A stretch of DNA of 64,000 bases from Streptococcus taonis (GCF_029948085.1 NZ_JARZZP010000008.1:47341-111340); one strand, 5' to 3'; positions 16,055 through 27,457 are shown, counted from the stretch's first letter. Numbers and translations are program-made. The notes: generated by a model from the sequence alone, not told the origin.

Positions 16055-16245
16055 AAAAAGCGATTCTCTATTTCTTTATTGGACTATCACTAGTGGTATG
16101 GTTGGTCGAAATGTTTACAGGTTGGTTTGACCAAGCCTTCCTTCACCAAGCCATTCGCGGTGCCTGGGGTCTAGGATTTATGATTTTTATCGCCTTTCCG
16201 ATGGGAAAGGAGTGGTTGAAAGGAGAATATCATGAACATGATTAA
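16051..16245 (+). CDS. small membrane protein
   Basis: A 64-residue protein with two hydrophobic segments (AILYFFIGLSLVVWLVEMF and AIRGAWGLGFMIFIAFPMG) and a polar tail. It starts inside the previous gene (ATGA overlap) and overlaps the ABC ATPase gene by 14 nt. It resembles its neighbour in size and layout, so the two may form a pair. Function unknown. Confidence 0.75.
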   Translation: MKKAILYFFIGLSLVVWLVEMFTGWFDQAFLHQAIRGAWGLGFMIFIAFPMGKEWLKGEYHEHD

Positions 16246-17116
16246 GGTAGAAGGCTTAAATAAAAACATCAAGGGCAAGGCTATATTGAAGGATATTTCC
16301 TTTGAGGTGGCTGAAGGTGAATGTGTCGCCTTGATTGGGCCCAATGGTGCTGGTAAGACAACACTCTTGGACTGTTTGCTTGGAGATAAACTGGTCACCA
16401 GCGGTCAAGTATCCATCCAAGGATTGCCAGTGACGAATTCTCAGTTAGACTATATTAGAGGCTACCTCCCTCAAGAAAATGTCATTGTTCAGAAATTAAA
16501 GGTTAAAGAGTTGATTGCTTTCTTTCAAAGCATTTACCCAAATCCCTTGAGCAACCAGGAGATTGATCAACTATTGCAGTTTGACAAGCAACAAAAAGAG
16601 CAGTTGGCAGAAAAATTGTCAGGTGGGCAAAAACGTCTCTTCTCTTTTGTCTTGACCTTGATTGGGCGACCAAAACTTGTCTTTTTAGATGAGCCAACTG
16701 CGGCCATGGATACTTCAACCCGTCAACGTTTTTGGGAAATTGTCCAAGACTTAAAAGCGCAGGGAGTTACCATTCTCTATTCGTCTCATTATATCGAGGA
16801 AGTAGAGCATACAGCAGACCGGATTTTGGTCTTAAATAAGGGAGAATTGATCCGTGATACGACACCTCTAGCCATGCGCAGTGAGGAGATTGAAAAGCAC
16901 TTTGTCCTACCTCTAGCTTACAAGGAAGTCGTCGAACAGTCTAACTTGGTTGAAAACTGGTCACAAAAACAAGATGCCCTGCAAGTAGTCACACGCGAAG
17001 CGGATGCTTTCTGGGAACGGTTAGTCCAGGCAGGATGTAGGATTCAAGAAATTGAAGTCACTAACCGTAGCTTGCTGGATACAATCTTTGAAGAAACACA
17101 AAAGGGAGATGACTAA
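16232..17116 (+). CDS. ABC transporter ATP-binding protein (TCS11 operon)
   Basis: A 294-residue ATPase: Walker A GPNGAGKTT near residue 36, signature LSGGQKRLFSF, Walker B LVFLDEPTAAMD, and an H-loop SSHYIEE. About 80 extra C-terminal residues follow the ATPase core, as in CcmA/NatA-type exporters. It pairs with the permease encoded next. ATG 16232 is preceded by AAAGGAG; Met3 is an alternative. By gene order it corresponds to the ABC ATPase upstream of pneumococcal TCS11; the substrate is probably an antimicrobial or lipid-active compound, by inference only. Confidence 0.9.
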   Translation: MNMIKVEGLNKNIKGKAILKDISFEVAEGECVALIGPNGAGKTTLLDCLLGDKLVTSGQVSIQGLPVTNSQLDYIRGYLPQENVIVQKLKVKELIAFFQSIYPNPLSNQEIDQLLQFDKQQKEQLAEKLSGGQKRLFSFVLTLIGRPKLVFLDEPTAAMDTSTRQRFWEIVQDLKAQGVTILYSSHYIEEVEHTADRILVLNKGELIRDTTPLAMRSEEIEKHFVLPLAYKEVVEQSNLVENWSQKQDALQVVTREADAFWERLVQAGCRIQEIEVTNRSLLDTIFEETQKGDD

Positions 17117-17117
17117 G

Positions 17118-17855
17118 ATGAAACGATGGATTGCACTAAACAAGATAGAATTTCTATTGACCAAACGACAATTAGTCTATTATCTATTATCTGTAGGGAT
17201 GCCGACGGCCTTCTATTTATTCTTTTCAGGCATGTACCAGGATACACCAAGTGGGCCGGCTAATTTTATGCGCGACTACCTTATCTCTATGACGGCCTTT
17301 TCCATGATGTCGACAGCTATGTTTTCATTCCCAGCTGTTTTACATACCGATAAGATCAACAACTGGCAGAAAACATTACGCCATACTCCTGTAAATATGG
17401 TAGAATATTATCTATCAAAGATAACAAGTATGATGGTTGATTATTTGGTCTCAATTCTGGTTGTTTTCTCAGTTGGGCATTTTGTAAGAGGTGTGGATAT
17501 GTCTCTTGGAAACTGGATTGGGGCTGCACTTTTGCTGATAGTAGGAAGTATTGCCTTTGTAGCGCTTGGTTTGACCTTGACTCTCTTACCAACTAGTCAG
17601 TTGATGTCTGTCGTAGGTAATCTTCTTTACTTTGGCTTGGCTGTTTTAGGTGGACTCTGGATGCCCGTCTCTTTATTTCCAGACTGGATGCAAGCAATCG
17701 GGAAGCGTCTACCAAGCTATCAGTTGATGGAATTGATCAAGACCTTCTTAAACGAGGGTGGCATCAATCTATCAGCCACAATTTATCTACTTGTTTTTTC
17801 AGCAGTTTTATTTGGTTTGACTATTTACCTTCAAGGTCATAAGGAGAATGCTTAA
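17118..17855 (+). CDS. ABC-2 type permease (TCS11 operon)
   Basis: A 245-residue membrane protein with six predicted helices, first LVYYLLSVGMPTAFYLFFSGM, and a conserved late segment LGLTLTLLPTSQLMSVVGNLLYFGLAVLGG typical of ABC-2 permeases. It partners the ATPase just upstream. Start 17118 (MKRWIAL) lies 1 nt after the ATPase stop, with GGGAG about 10 nt upstream; earlier in-frame ATGs are inside the ATPase gene. The following histidine kinase gene overlaps its stop codon. Confidence 0.88.
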   Translation: MKRWIALNKIEFLLTKRQLVYYLLSVGMPTAFYLFFSGMYQDTPSGPANFMRDYLISMTAFSMMSTAMFSFPAVLHTDKINNWQKTLRHTPVNMVEYYLSKITSMMVDYLVSILVVFSVGHFVRGVDMSLGNWIGAALLLIVGSIAFVALGLTLTLLPTSQLMSVVGNLLYFGLAVLGGLWMPVSLFPDWMQAIGKRLPSYQLMELIKTFLNEGGINLSATIYLLVFSAVLFGLTIYLQGHKENA

Positions 17856-18952
17856 TGCTTGAAAGACTGAAAAGCATACATTATATGTTTTGGGCCAGTT
17901 TGATTTTTATGGTTTTTCCTATCCTCTCTGCAGTAGTTGGGGAGATTCCTAGCTGGCATTTACTAGTTGATATTCTATTTGTGGTGGCTTACTTAGGCGT
18001 TTTGACAACCAAGAGCCAGCGATTATCCTGGCTCTTTTGGATTATCATGCTAGCCTATGTAGCTGGGAATACCGTCTTTATTTATGGCAACTATGTCTGG
18101 TTCTTCTTTTTCCTTGCCAATCTCTTGATTTATCATTTTAGAGTGCGTAGCCTACGTTCTCTTCATGTCTGGACTTTCCTTCTTGCTCAAGTTCTTGTTG
18201 TTGGACAACTCATGATGTTTCAGTCAGTCGAAACTGAGGCTGTAGCCTTTGAACTTGGGATTCTTACTTTTGTCGATTTGATGACATTGGGCTTGGTTCG
18301 GATTCGCATTGTCGAGGATTTGAAAGAAGCTCAGGCCAAGCAAAATGCCCAGATAAATCTATTGCTTGCTGAAAATGAACGTAGTCGTATCGGTCAGGAT
18401 TTGCATGATAGCCTGGGGCATACCTTTGCCATGCTGAGTGTCAAGACAGATCTGGCCCTGCAGTTATTTCAGATGCAGGCCTATCCACAGGTGGAGAAGG
18501 AATTAAAAGAAATTCACCAGATCAGCAAGGATTCCATGAATGAAGTGCGAACCATCGTGGAAAATCTGAAATTACGGACTTTAGCATCAGAGCTTGAGAC
18601 TGTCAAGAAGATGCTGGAGATTGCTGGAATTGAAGTTGAGGTTGACAATCAATTGGACAAGGCTAGCCTGACCCAAGATGTGGAGTCGACGGCTGCTATG
18701 ATTTTGTTAGAACTGGCGACCAATATCATCAAGCATGCCAGCGCTAATAAAGCCTATCTAAAACTGGAACGTACAGATCAGGAATTGCTCCTGACAGTTA
18801 GAGATGACGGGAAAGGTTTTGCAACTGTAAAAGGGAATGAACTCCATACAGTCCGAGATCGTGTAGCAGCCTTCTCAGGTCAAGTAGAGCTGGTCAGTTT
18901 GAAACATCCAACAGAGGTGCGCGTGCATCTGCCTTATAAGGAGAGAAAGTAG
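17855..18952 (+). CDS. hk11: sensor histidine kinase, TCS11/DesK type
   Basis: A 365-residue kinase. About six transmembrane helices fill residues 1-150. They are followed by a dimerisation/phosphoacceptor domain of HisKA_3 type (ERSRIGQDLHDSLGHTFAM, catalytic His in DLHDSLGH) and a HATPase domain with ELATNIIKHA and DDGKGF. There is no large outer domain, so it probably senses the membrane or the transporter itself, as intramembrane-sensing kinases do. The stop of the permease and the ATG overlap (TAATG). Its response regulator follows directly. Confidence 0.92.
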   Translation: MLERLKSIHYMFWASLIFMVFPILSAVVGEIPSWHLLVDILFVVAYLGVLTTKSQRLSWLFWIIMLAYVAGNTVFIYGNYVWFFFFLANLLIYHFRVRSLRSLHVWTFLLAQVLVVGQLMMFQSVETEAVAFELGILTFVDLMTLGLVRIRIVEDLKEAQAKQNAQINLLLAENERSRIGQDLHDSLGHTFAMLSVKTDLALQLFQMQAYPQVEKELKEIHQISKDSMNEVRTIVENLKLRTLASELETVKKMLEIAGIEVEVDNQLDKASLTQDVESTAAMILLELATNIIKHASANKAYLKLERTDQELLLTVRDDGKGFATVKGNELHTVRDRVAAFSGQVELVSLKHPTEVRVHLPYKERK

Positions 18953-19552
18953 ATGAAAGTATTAGTCGCAGAAGATCAAAGTATGCTTAGAGATGCCATG
19001 TGCCAGCTCTTAAGCTTTCAACCAGATGTGGAGACTGTCTTGCAGGCGAAAAATGGAGCTGAAGCTATCGAGGTTTTGGGGAAAGAAACAGTAGATATTG
19101 CCATCCTTGACGTCGAAATGCCAGTCAAAACAGGACTAGAAGCGCTCGAGTGGATCAAACAAGAAGTGCCTGAAATCAAGGTGGTTATCGTTACGACCTT
19201 TAAACGCCCAGGTTATTTTGAACGAGCGGTCAAAGCAGGAGTCGACGCCTATGTCTTGAAAGAGCGAAGCATCGCCGAACTCATGCAAACCCTGCATACG
19301 GTGTTAGAGGGACGCAAGGAATATTCTCCAGAGCTGATGGAAGTCATGATGACCCATCCCAATCCCTTGACCGAGCAAGAAGTCGCTGTTTTGCATGGAG
19401 TTGCCCAAGGCCTGTCCAACCAAGAAATTGCGGATAAGCTCTACCTCTCAAACGGCACCGTCCGTAATTACATGACCAATATCCTCTCCAAACTAGGCGC
19501 AAGCAACCGAACCGAAGCAGCCAAAACTGCCGAAGAAGAAGGATGGTTGTGA
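18953..19552 (+). CDS. rr11: response regulator, NarL/LuxR family (TCS11 type)
   Basis: A 199-residue regulator. The receiver domain has the acidic pocket AEDQS, phosphoacceptor Asp in AILDVEMP (about residue 53) and the VTTF and KERS positions. The C-terminal LuxR-type helix-turn-helix is [20 protein letters not shown]...[18 protein letters not shown]. It is the last gene of the operon, directly after its kinase, and probably activates the operon promoter at the TGACATTTGTCA palindrome. Confidence 0.93.
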   Translation: MKVLVAEDQSMLRDAMCQLLSFQPDVETVLQAKNGAEAIEVLGKETVDIAILDVEMPVKTGLEALEWIKQEVPEIKVVIVTTFKRPGYFERAVKAGVDAYVLKERSIAELMQTLHTVLEGRKEYSPELMEVMMTHPNPLTEQEVAVLHGVAQGLSNQEIADKLYLSNGTVRNYMTNILSKLGASNRTEAAKTAEEEGWL

Positions 19553-19565
19553 GGGAATAAAGAAA

Positions 19566-19597
19566 AAATCTCTTAGAAATGAATCTAAGAGATTTTT
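19566..19597 (+). terminator. terminator of the TCS11-type operon
   Basis: AAATCTCTTAG / CTAAGAGATTT stem followed by T residues. Confidence 0.85.
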
Positions 19598-19613
19598 GGT
19601 GTTATGTGACTAT

Positions 19614-19663
19614 TATAGTAGATTAAAATAAGGTATGAACAAATCGATTAGGAAAGTCAAACT
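19614..19663. repeat. truncated RUP-like repeat
   Basis: About 50 bp match the left half of the units at 2.9-3.3 kb (TATAGTAGATTAAAATAAGG, ATCGATTAGGAAAGTCAAAC). The right half and right inverted repeat are missing. It sits in the short gap between convergent operons. Confidence 0.6.
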
Positions 19664-19688
19664 AATACTCTATAGGTAGTATAGAAGT

Positions 19689-20669
19689 TTAGGCCTTATC
19701 TAATTGCAATAGAGCTTCAATCTCTGCTAGTGTGCTAGCTTGCGAAATAGCACCACGGAGCTTGGCTGCGCCAGATGTTCCACGGAGGTAGTGAGGAGCG
19801 AGTCCACGGAATTCACGGACCGCAACCTTTTCTCCCTTGAGGTTAATCAAGCGTTTCAAATGCTCGTAAGCGATGTTCATCTTATCTTCAAAGGTTAAAT
19901 CAGGAAGGATTTCTCCAGTTTCAAAGTAATGGTTGATCTGGTTGAAGAGGTAGGGATTTCCCATGGCAGCTCGACCAATCATAACAGCGTCAGCACCGAC
20001 TTCTTCGATGCGTTGTTTGGCTTCTTGGACAGTGCGAATGTCACCGTTAGCGATAAATGGAATTTTTGTCAGAGCTTGTGCAACCTTGTGGAGAGTCTCG
20101 AGGTCAGCGTGACCAGTGTACATTTGTTCACGAGTACGACCGTGCATAGCAAGTGCAGAAACACCTGCAGCCTCAGCGGCGAGGGCATTTTCCACAGCTA
20201 GAGATGGGTCAGACCAGCCCGTACGCATTTTGACAGTGAGAGGGATATCAAGGACTGATTGAACTTTGTTAATGATAGAGTAGATCTTGTCTGGATCCTT
20301 GAGCCACATAGCGCCAGCTTCGTTTTTGACGATTTTGTTAACTGGACAGCCCATGTTGATATCCACGATATCGGTCTTGGTGTTTTCTTGGATGAATTCT
20401 GCTGCGCGTGCTAGGCTGTCTTCATCACTACCAAATAGTTGGATAGAGACTGGGTTTTCTCCTTCATCGATATGAAGCATGTGAAGAGTTTTTTCGTTGT
20501 TGTATTGGATTCCCTTGTCAGAGACCATCTCCATGACAACGAGGCCTGCCCCAAGTTCTTTAGCAATGGTACGAAAGGCTGAGTTGGTCACGCCGGCCAT
20601 GGGTGCTAAAACGGTACGATTGGGAATCTCAACATTGCCAATCATAAAAGGTGTATTAAGATTTGTCAC
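19689..20669 (-). CDS. dus: tRNA-dihydrouridine synthase, DusB-like
   Basis: A 326-residue FMN-dependent enzyme that reduces uridine to dihydrouridine in tRNA. Visible motifs: [27 protein letters not shown] (the catalytic Cys region), [25 protein letters not shown] and [15 protein letters not shown]. The start is a GTG at 20669 with GGAGGAA 8-14 nt upstream; a longer frame would run into hslO without a ribosome binding site. It overlaps the 3' end of hslO by 14 nt, so it is the second gene of an hslO-dus operon, the same order as in pneumococcus. Confidence 0.93.
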   Translation of the reverse strand: MTNLNTPFMIGNVEIPNRTVLAPMAGVTNSAFRTIAKELGAGLVVMEMVSDKGIQYNNEKTLHMLHIDEGENPVSIQLFGSDEDSLARAAEFIQENTKTDIVDINMGCPVNKIVKNEAGAMWLKDPDKIYSIINKVQSVLDIPLTVKMRTGWSDPSLAVENALAAEAAGVSALAMHGRTREQMYTGHADLETLHKVAQALTKIPFIANGDIRTVQEAKQRIEEVGADAVMIGRAAMGNPYLFNQINHYFETGEILPDLTFEDKMNIAYEHLKRLINLKGEKVAVREFRGLAPHYLRGTSGAAKLRGAISQASTLAEIEALLQLDKA

Positions 20670-21528
20670 GAATGAGTTCCTCCAGATCATTTTCGTTAAA
20701 GTTGTAAGTTGTTTGACAGAATTGACAAGTGATTTCTGCGCCATGATCTTGGTCCTTCATTTCCTGCAAGTCTGAGCTTGGAAGACTAGAAAGAGCCTTC
20801 ATAAATCGTTCTTTGCTGCAGTTACATTGGAAACGAATCTCTTCTTCAGACAAGCGTTTGTATGGTTCGTCGCCATAGATAGCCTTTAGAAGAGCTTCGA
20901 TATGGTCGTCGCTTTCTAGAAGAGTTGAAATGGCAGGCATTTCTTGGATGCGTTTTTCAAAACGAGCGATTTCTTCTTCCTTGGCTCCTGGCAAAACTTG
21001 AACAAGGAAACCGCCTGCTACTTTGACCTTGTCTTCTTCGTCCAAAAGGACATTGAGTCCAACTGCTGACGGAGTTTGTTGGCTTTCTGTCAAGTAGAAG
21101 GCAAGATCTTCTCCGATTTCTCCAGAGATAAGCGGAGTCATGGAGTTGTAAGGATTTCCAGTGCCGTAGTCTGTGATAACGAGAAATTGACCATTGCCGA
21201 CAAAAGGTCCGACTAGAACTTCACCAGTTGCAGTCTTTTTGATGTCAACACCAGGATTTTGAACGTAACCTTTGACGTTCCCCTTGGTATCAGCTACGGT
21301 GATGATGGCTCCTAGAGAGCTAGTTCCAAGAACTTTAACCGTTAGCTTGGTATTTCCTTTTTCATTGGCTGCGAGAATCTGGCTGGCGATAAGGGTGCGG
21401 CCAAGTGCAACAGTTGAGCTAGCTTGAGTTTGATGTTTTTCTTGAGCAGTGCGGACGGTTTCAGTGCTATCAAGAACATAAGCACGAAAGGCCCCGCTTT
21501 CTGATATAGTTTTAATAATTTTATCCAT
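20656..21528 (-). CDS. hslO: Hsp33 redox-activated chaperonin
   Basis: A 290-residue Hsp33. The C-terminal redox switch is visible as [10 protein letters not shown] (CxC) and [12 protein letters not shown] (CxxC), four cysteines that bind zinc when reduced and form disulfides under oxidative stress to turn on holdase activity. The N-terminal chaperone domain includes [15 protein letters not shown] and [12 protein letters not shown]. There is no Shine-Dalgarno; an extended -10 lies 7 nt before the ATG, so the message may be leaderless. dus is co-transcribed downstream. Confidence 0.95.
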   Translation of the reverse strand: MDKIIKTISESGAFRAYVLDSTETVRTAQEKHQTQASSTVALGRTLIASQILAANEKGNTKLTVKVLGTSSLGAIITVADTKGNVKGYVQNPGVDIKKTATGEVLVGPFVGNGQFLVITDYGTGNPYNSMTPLISGEIGEDLAFYLTESQQTPSAVGLNVLLDEEDKVKVAGGFLVQVLPGAKEEEIARFEKRIQEMPAISTLLESDDHIEALLKAIYGDEPYKRLSEEEIRFQCNCSKERFMKALSSLPSSDLQEMKDQDHGAEITCQFCQTTYNFNENDLEELIRDKS

Positions 21529-21535
21529 AGCTACT

Positions 21536-21544
21536 ATTTTAGCA
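21536..21544 (-). promoter_or_regulatory. extended -10 of hslO-dus, possible leaderless start
   Basis: On the minus strand TGCTAAAAT ends 7 nt before the ATG. No -35 of note is seen. The junction AGTAGCTATG resembles the one at trkH (GTAGCTATG). Confidence 0.55.
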
Positions 21545-21693
21545 TAAAAATGCCCAAAGGGGGAGTGGGGTGTTTGCTGATTCTGAGGATTATTTGAGTT
21601 TGAAACTAGGGAAAAACCGAAAAGATAAACAGATTATTTTAGCATTTTTTTAATTTATGCTATGCTTGAAGAAGGAAATGAAAGGGGTAACAA

Positions 21694-23121
21694 ATGTATT
21701 TAGGAGATTTGATGGAAAAGGCTGAAGCTGGTCAATTTTTAGTCCTTTCTTTTTTATTGCAGGAGTCACAAACGACCTTAAAAGCACTGATGGAGGAGAC
21801 GGGCTTCTCTAAAGCGACTGTGACCAAGTACATCTTATTCACAAATGAAAGAGCGCAAACAGTTGGTCTAGATGTACAGATTCATCTACAGGAAGAGCAG
21901 GTCAACTTGTCAGTCGGTGCGACTACTAAGGGGCGTGATATTCGTCGCCTATTTTTAGACAATGCGGTGAAATACCAGATTTTACTATATCTGCTCTATC
22001 ACCAGCAGTTTCAAGCCCATCAGCTGGTTCAAGAATTGATGGTCAGTGAGGCCACGCTTGGGCGCCACTTATCTGGTTTAAATCAGATTTTATCCGAATT
22101 TGATTTATCTATCCAAAACGGACGTTTGCGAGGTCCAGAGCACCAGATTCGTTACTTTTATTTCTGTCTTTTACGTAAGGTTTGGTCGAGTAAGGACTGG
22201 GGAAATGAAATGCAAAAGCCTGAGAGAAGGCGGGAGATTGCTAGTTTAGAAGAAATCTGTGGTGCTCAATTGTCTTCGGGGCAGAAGTTAGACTTGATTT
22301 TGTGGAATCATATCAGCCAACAACGTTTACGTGTCAATGCCTGTCAATTTCAAGTCATAGAAGATAAAATGCGAGGCTATTTTGACAATATTTTCTACCT
22401 TCGCTTGTTGAGAAAGACACCGTCCTTTTTTGCTGGGCAACATATTCCTTTGGGAACTGAGGATGGTGAGATGATGATTTTCTTCTCTTTTCTTCTTTCT
22501 CATCGCATTTTGCCCCTACATACCATGGAGTATATCCTTGGGTTTGGAGGGCGGCTGGCAGATTTGTTGACGCAACTGATTCAAAAAATGAAGAAAGAGG
22601 GCTTGCTAGGCGGTTATACGGAAGACCATGTCACCTATGAACTGAGTCAATTTTGTGGGCAAGTCTATCTATTCAAGGGCTATATTTTACAAGACCGCTA
22701 TAAGTACCAGTTAGAGAATCGTCATCCTTATTTGCTGATGGAACATGATTTTAAAGAGATAGCAGAGGAGATTTTTCATGCTTTACCTGCCTTTCAGCAG
22801 GGGACGGACTTGGATAAAAAAATACTTTGGGAATTGCTTCAATTGATGGAATACATGGCAGAAAATGACGGTCATCATATGCGGATTGGTCTAGATGTAA
22901 CAGCGGGTTTTCTTGTCTTTTCAAGAATGACTGCTATCTTGAAACGCTATTTGGAATACAATCGTTTTATTACTATTGAAGCCTATGACCCTAGTCGGCA
23001 CTACGATTTGCTGGTTACCAATAATCCTATTCATAAAAAAGACCAGACTCCAGTATATTATTTAAAAAATGACTTAGATATGGAAGATTTGGCAGCGATT
23101 CGTCAGATATTATTTGCTTAA
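21694..23121 (+). CDS. Mga-like helix-turn-helix regulator next to glp genes
   Basis: A 475-residue protein of Mga/AtxA architecture: an N-terminal winged helix (TTLKALMEETGFSKATVTKYI), a second helix-turn-helix (QAHQLVQELMVSEATLGRHLSGLNQIL, about 105-131), then a long PRD-like helical region and a C-terminal EIIB-like part (ITIEAYDPSRHYDLLVTNNP). Mga-type proteins couple sugar-PTS status to virulence gene control. Its place directly upstream of glpK-glpO-glpF, conserved in pneumococcus, suggests it controls glycerol use, but that is inference. AAAGGGG lies 7 nt before the ATG. Confidence 0.85.
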   Translation: MYLGDLMEKAEAGQFLVLSFLLQESQTTLKALMEETGFSKATVTKYILFTNERAQTVGLDVQIHLQEEQVNLSVGATTKGRDIRRLFLDNAVKYQILLYLLYHQQFQAHQLVQELMVSEATLGRHLSGLNQILSEFDLSIQNGRLRGPEHQIRYFYFCLLRKVWSSKDWGNEMQKPERRREIASLEEICGAQLSSGQKLDLILWNHISQQRLRVNACQFQVIEDKMRGYFDNIFYLRLLRKTPSFFAGQHIPLGTEDGEMMIFFSFLLSHRILPLHTMEYILGFGGRLADLLTQLIQKMKKEGLLGGYTEDHVTYELSQFCGQVYLFKGYILQDRYKYQLENRHPYLLMEHDFKEIAEEIFHALPAFQQGTDLDKKILWELLQLMEYMAENDGHHMRIGLDVTAGFLVFSRMTAILKRYLEYNRFITIEAYDPSRHYDLLVTNNPIHKKDQTPVYYLKNDLDMEDLAAIRQILFA

Positions 23122-23149
23122 AAGGCTTGGGAATCCAGGTCTTTTTTGT
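23120..23149 (+). terminator. weak terminator after the Mga-like gene
   Basis: AAAAGGC...GGTCTTTT hairpin with an inner GGAATCC segment and a T run. Stability looks modest. Confidence 0.45.
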
Positions 23150-23201
23150 GAAATTCTCACAATCTTATCAATTTTTTTTAAAATTTTAAAAAACTTGATA
23201 A

Positions 23202-24788
<1,587 letters not shown>

Positions 24789-24839
24789 TAACAACTAATA
24801 CTAGGAGAATAAAGCGACTCAGTTAGAAAGTGTGTAAAT

Positions 24840-26666
24840 ATGGAATTTTCAAAGAAAACACGTGAATTATCAATTCAAAAAATGCAGGAACGTACCTTGG
24901 ATCTCTTGATTATCGGTGGGGGGATCACAGGGGCTGGTGTAGCTTTACAGGCGGCAGCTAGTGGTCTTGATACTGGTTTGATTGAAATGCAGGATTTCGC
25001 AGAAGGAACATCCAGTCGTTCAACAAAATTGGTTCACGGAGGTCTGCGTTACCTCAAGCAATTTGACGTAGAAGTGGTGTCAGATACGGTTTCTGAACGT
25101 GCAGTGGTTCAACAAATTGCTCCACACATTCCAAAACCAGACCCAATGCTCTTGCCAGTTTACGATGAGGATGGAGCGACCTTTAGCCTCTTCCGTCTCA
25201 AAGTAGCCATGGACTTGTATGACCTTTTAGCAGGGGTTAATAACACGCCAGCTGCTAACAAGGTTTTGAGCAAGGAAGAAGTTTTGGAACGCCAGCCAAA
25301 CTTGAAGAAAGAAGGTTTGGTAGGAGGTGGGGTTTACCTTGACTTCCGTAACAACGATGCCCGTCTCGTGATTGAAAACATCAAACGTGCTAACCAAGAC
25401 GGTGCCCTCATTGCCAACCACGTTAAGGCAGAAGGCTTCCTCTTTGACGAAAGTGGCAAGATTACTGGTGTCGTAGCCCGTGATTTGTTGACAGACCAAG
25501 TCTTTGAAATCAAGGCCCGTCTGGTGATCAACACAACAGGTCCTTGGAGCGACAAGGTACGTAATTTGTCTAATAAGGGAACCCAATTCTCACAAATGCG
25601 TCCAACTAAGGGAGTTCACCTAGTAGTGGATTCAAGTAAGATCAAGGTTTCACAGCCAGTTTACTTTGACACAGGTTTGGGTGACGGTCGTATGGTCTTT
25701 GTACTTCCACGTGAAAACAAGACCTACTTCGGTACAACAGATACAGACTACACAGGTGATTTAGAGCATCCAAAAGTGACTCAAGAAGATGTGGATTATC
25801 TGCTTGGCATTGTCAACAATCGCTTCCCAGAAGCTAACATCACCATTGATGATATCGAAAGCAGCTGGGCAGGTCTTCGTCCATTGATTGCAGGAAATAG
25901 CGCTTCTGACTACAATGGAGGAAATAACGGCACTATTAGCGACGAAAGCTTTAACAACTTGATTGCGACTGTCGAAGCTTATCTATCGAAAGAAAAAACG
26001 CGTGAAGATGTTGAATCTGCTGTCAGCAAGCTTGAAAGCAGCACATCTGAGAAATATTTGGATCCATCTGCAGTTTCTCGTGGTTCGAGCTTGGATCGTG
26101 ATGACAATGGCCTTTTGACCCTTGCTGGTGGTAAAATCACAGACTACCGTAAGATGGCTGAAGGGGCTATGGAGCGCGTAGTTGAGATTTTGAAAGCAGA
26201 GTTTGACCGCAGCTTTAAACTCATCAACTCTAAGACTTATCCTGTTTCAGGTGGAGAATTGAATCCAGCAAATGTAGATTCAGAAATCGAAGCCTTTGCG
26301 CAACTTGGAGTATCACGTGGTTTGGATAGCAAGGAAGCACATTATCTGGCAAATCTTTACGGTTCAAATGCACCAAAGGTCTTTGCCCTTGCTCACAGCT
26401 TGGAACAAGCTCCAGGACTCAGTTTGGCAGACACCTTGTCCCTTCACTATGCAATGCGCAATGAGTTGGCTCTTAGCCCAGTTGACTTCCTTCTTCGTCG
26501 TACCAACCATATGCTCTTTATGCGTGATAGCTTGGATAGCATCGTTGAGCCAGTTTTGGATGAAATGGGACGATTCTATGACTGGACAGAAGAAGAGAAA
26601 ACAACTTACCGTGTTGATGTCGAAGCAGCTCTTGCTCAAAATGACTTGGCAGCATTAAAAAATTAA
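24840..26666 (+). CDS. glpO: alpha-glycerophosphate oxidase
   Basis: A 608-residue flavoprotein that oxidises glycerol 3-phosphate to dihydroxyacetone phosphate with O2, releasing H2O2. FAD-binding GGGITGAGVALQAAASGLD is at about residues 22-40, and RSTKLVHGGLRYL marks the GlpD/GlpO family. The length of 608 with an insert around residues 350-400 fits the oxidase rather than the quinone-linked dehydrogenase. The ribosome binding site is weak: a good AGGAG occurs 35 nt upstream but not next to the ATG. It follows glpK after 51 nt. Confidence 0.95.
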   Translation: MEFSKKTRELSIQKMQERTLDLLIIGGGITGAGVALQAAASGLDTGLIEMQDFAEGTSSRSTKLVHGGLRYLKQFDVEVVSDTVSERAVVQQIAPHIPKPDPMLLPVYDEDGATFSLFRLKVAMDLYDLLAGVNNTPAANKVLSKEEVLERQPNLKKEGLVGGGVYLDFRNNDARLVIENIKRANQDGALIANHVKAEGFLFDESGKITGVVARDLLTDQVFEIKARLVINTTGPWSDKVRNLSNKGTQFSQMRPTKGVHLVVDSSKIKVSQPVYFDTGLGDGRMVFVLPRENKTYFGTTDTDYTGDLEHPKVTQEDVDYLLGIVNNRFPEANITIDDIESSWAGLRPLIAGNSASDYNGGNNGTISDESFNNLIATVEAYLSKEKTREDVESAVSKLESSTSEKYLDPSAVSRGSSLDRDDNGLLTLAGGKITDYRKMAEGAMERVVEILKAEFDRSFKLINSKTYPVSGGELNPANVDSEIEAFAQLGVSRGLDSKEAHYLANLYGSNAPKVFALAHSLEQAPGLSLADTLSLHYAMRNELALSPVDFLLRRTNHMLFMRDSLDSIVEPVLDEMGRFYDWTEEEKTTYRVDVEAALAQNDLAALKN

Positions 26667-26676
26667 GAAAAACTAG

Positions 26677-26720
26677 AAGAGAGGGAGACAAGCGTTCCTT
26701 GCTTTCTCTCTCCTTCTTTT
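26677..26720 (+). terminator. hairpin between glpO and glpF
   Basis: GAAGAGAGGGAGACAAGC pairs with GCTTTCTCTCTCCTTC, followed by TTTT. It may partly end the transcript and lower glpF expression relative to glpKO. Confidence 0.65.
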
Positions 26721-26736
26721 AAATGGAGACAAAGAT

Positions 26737-27441
26737 ATGATGAAAGAATTATTTGGAGAATTTTTGGGAACTTTAATCCTGATTCTTCTAGGAAATGGTG
26801 TTGTTGCAGGTGTAGTTCTTCCCAAAACTAAGAGTAACAATTCAGGATGGATTGTCATCACTATGGGTTGGGGGATTGCCGTTGCTGTCGCAGCCTTTGT
26901 GTCTGGCAAGCTCAGTCCAGCTCATTTAAACCCAGCTGTGACCATTGGTGTGGCCTTAAAAGGTGGCCTGCCTTGGGCATCAGTATTCCCTTATATCCTA
27001 GCCCAGTTTGCAGGAGCTATGCTCGGTCAGATTTTGGTTTGGTTGCAATTCAAACCGCATTATGATGCAGAAGAAAATGCAGGCAATATCCTGGCAACCT
27101 TCAGTACTGGGCCAGCCATCAAGGATACAGTTTCTAACTTGATCAGTGAAATCCTTGGAACCTTTGTTTTGGTGTTGACAATCTTTGCTTTGGGGCTTTA
27201 TGACCTTCAGCCTGGTATCGGAATCTTTGCAGTGGGAACTTTGATTGTCGGTATCGGTCTATCATTAGGTGGGACAACAGGTTATGCCTTGAATCCTGCG
27301 CGTGACCTTGGTCCTCGTATCATGCACAGCATCTTGCCAATTCCAAATAAGGGAGATGGAGACTGGTCTTATGCCTGGATTCCAGTTGTGGGACCTGTTA
27401 TCGGTGCAGCCTTGGCCGTGCTTGTATTCTCACTTTTCTAA
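26737..27441 (+). CDS. glpF: glycerol uptake facilitator
   Basis: A 234-residue aquaglyceroporin with six transmembrane helices and the two NPA half-helices NPAVT and NPARDLGPR, whose trailing Asp marks the glycerol-conducting class. It lets glycerol diffuse in for GlpK. Start Met1 follows GGAG by about 9 nt; Met2 is an alternative. It is the last gene of the glp cluster and is followed by a strong terminator. Confidence 0.95.
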   Translation: MMKELFGEFLGTLILILLGNGVVAGVVLPKTKSNNSGWIVITMGWGIAVAVAAFVSGKLSPAHLNPAVTIGVALKGGLPWASVFPYILAQFAGAMLGQILVWLQFKPHYDAEENAGNILATFSTGPAIKDTVSNLISEILGTFVLVLTIFALGLYDLQPGIGIFAVGTLIVGIGLSLGGTTGYALNPARDLGPRIMHSILPIPNKGDGDWSYAWIPVVGPVIGAALAVLVFSLF

Positions 27442-27457
27442 GATAAAAGAGCTATTT

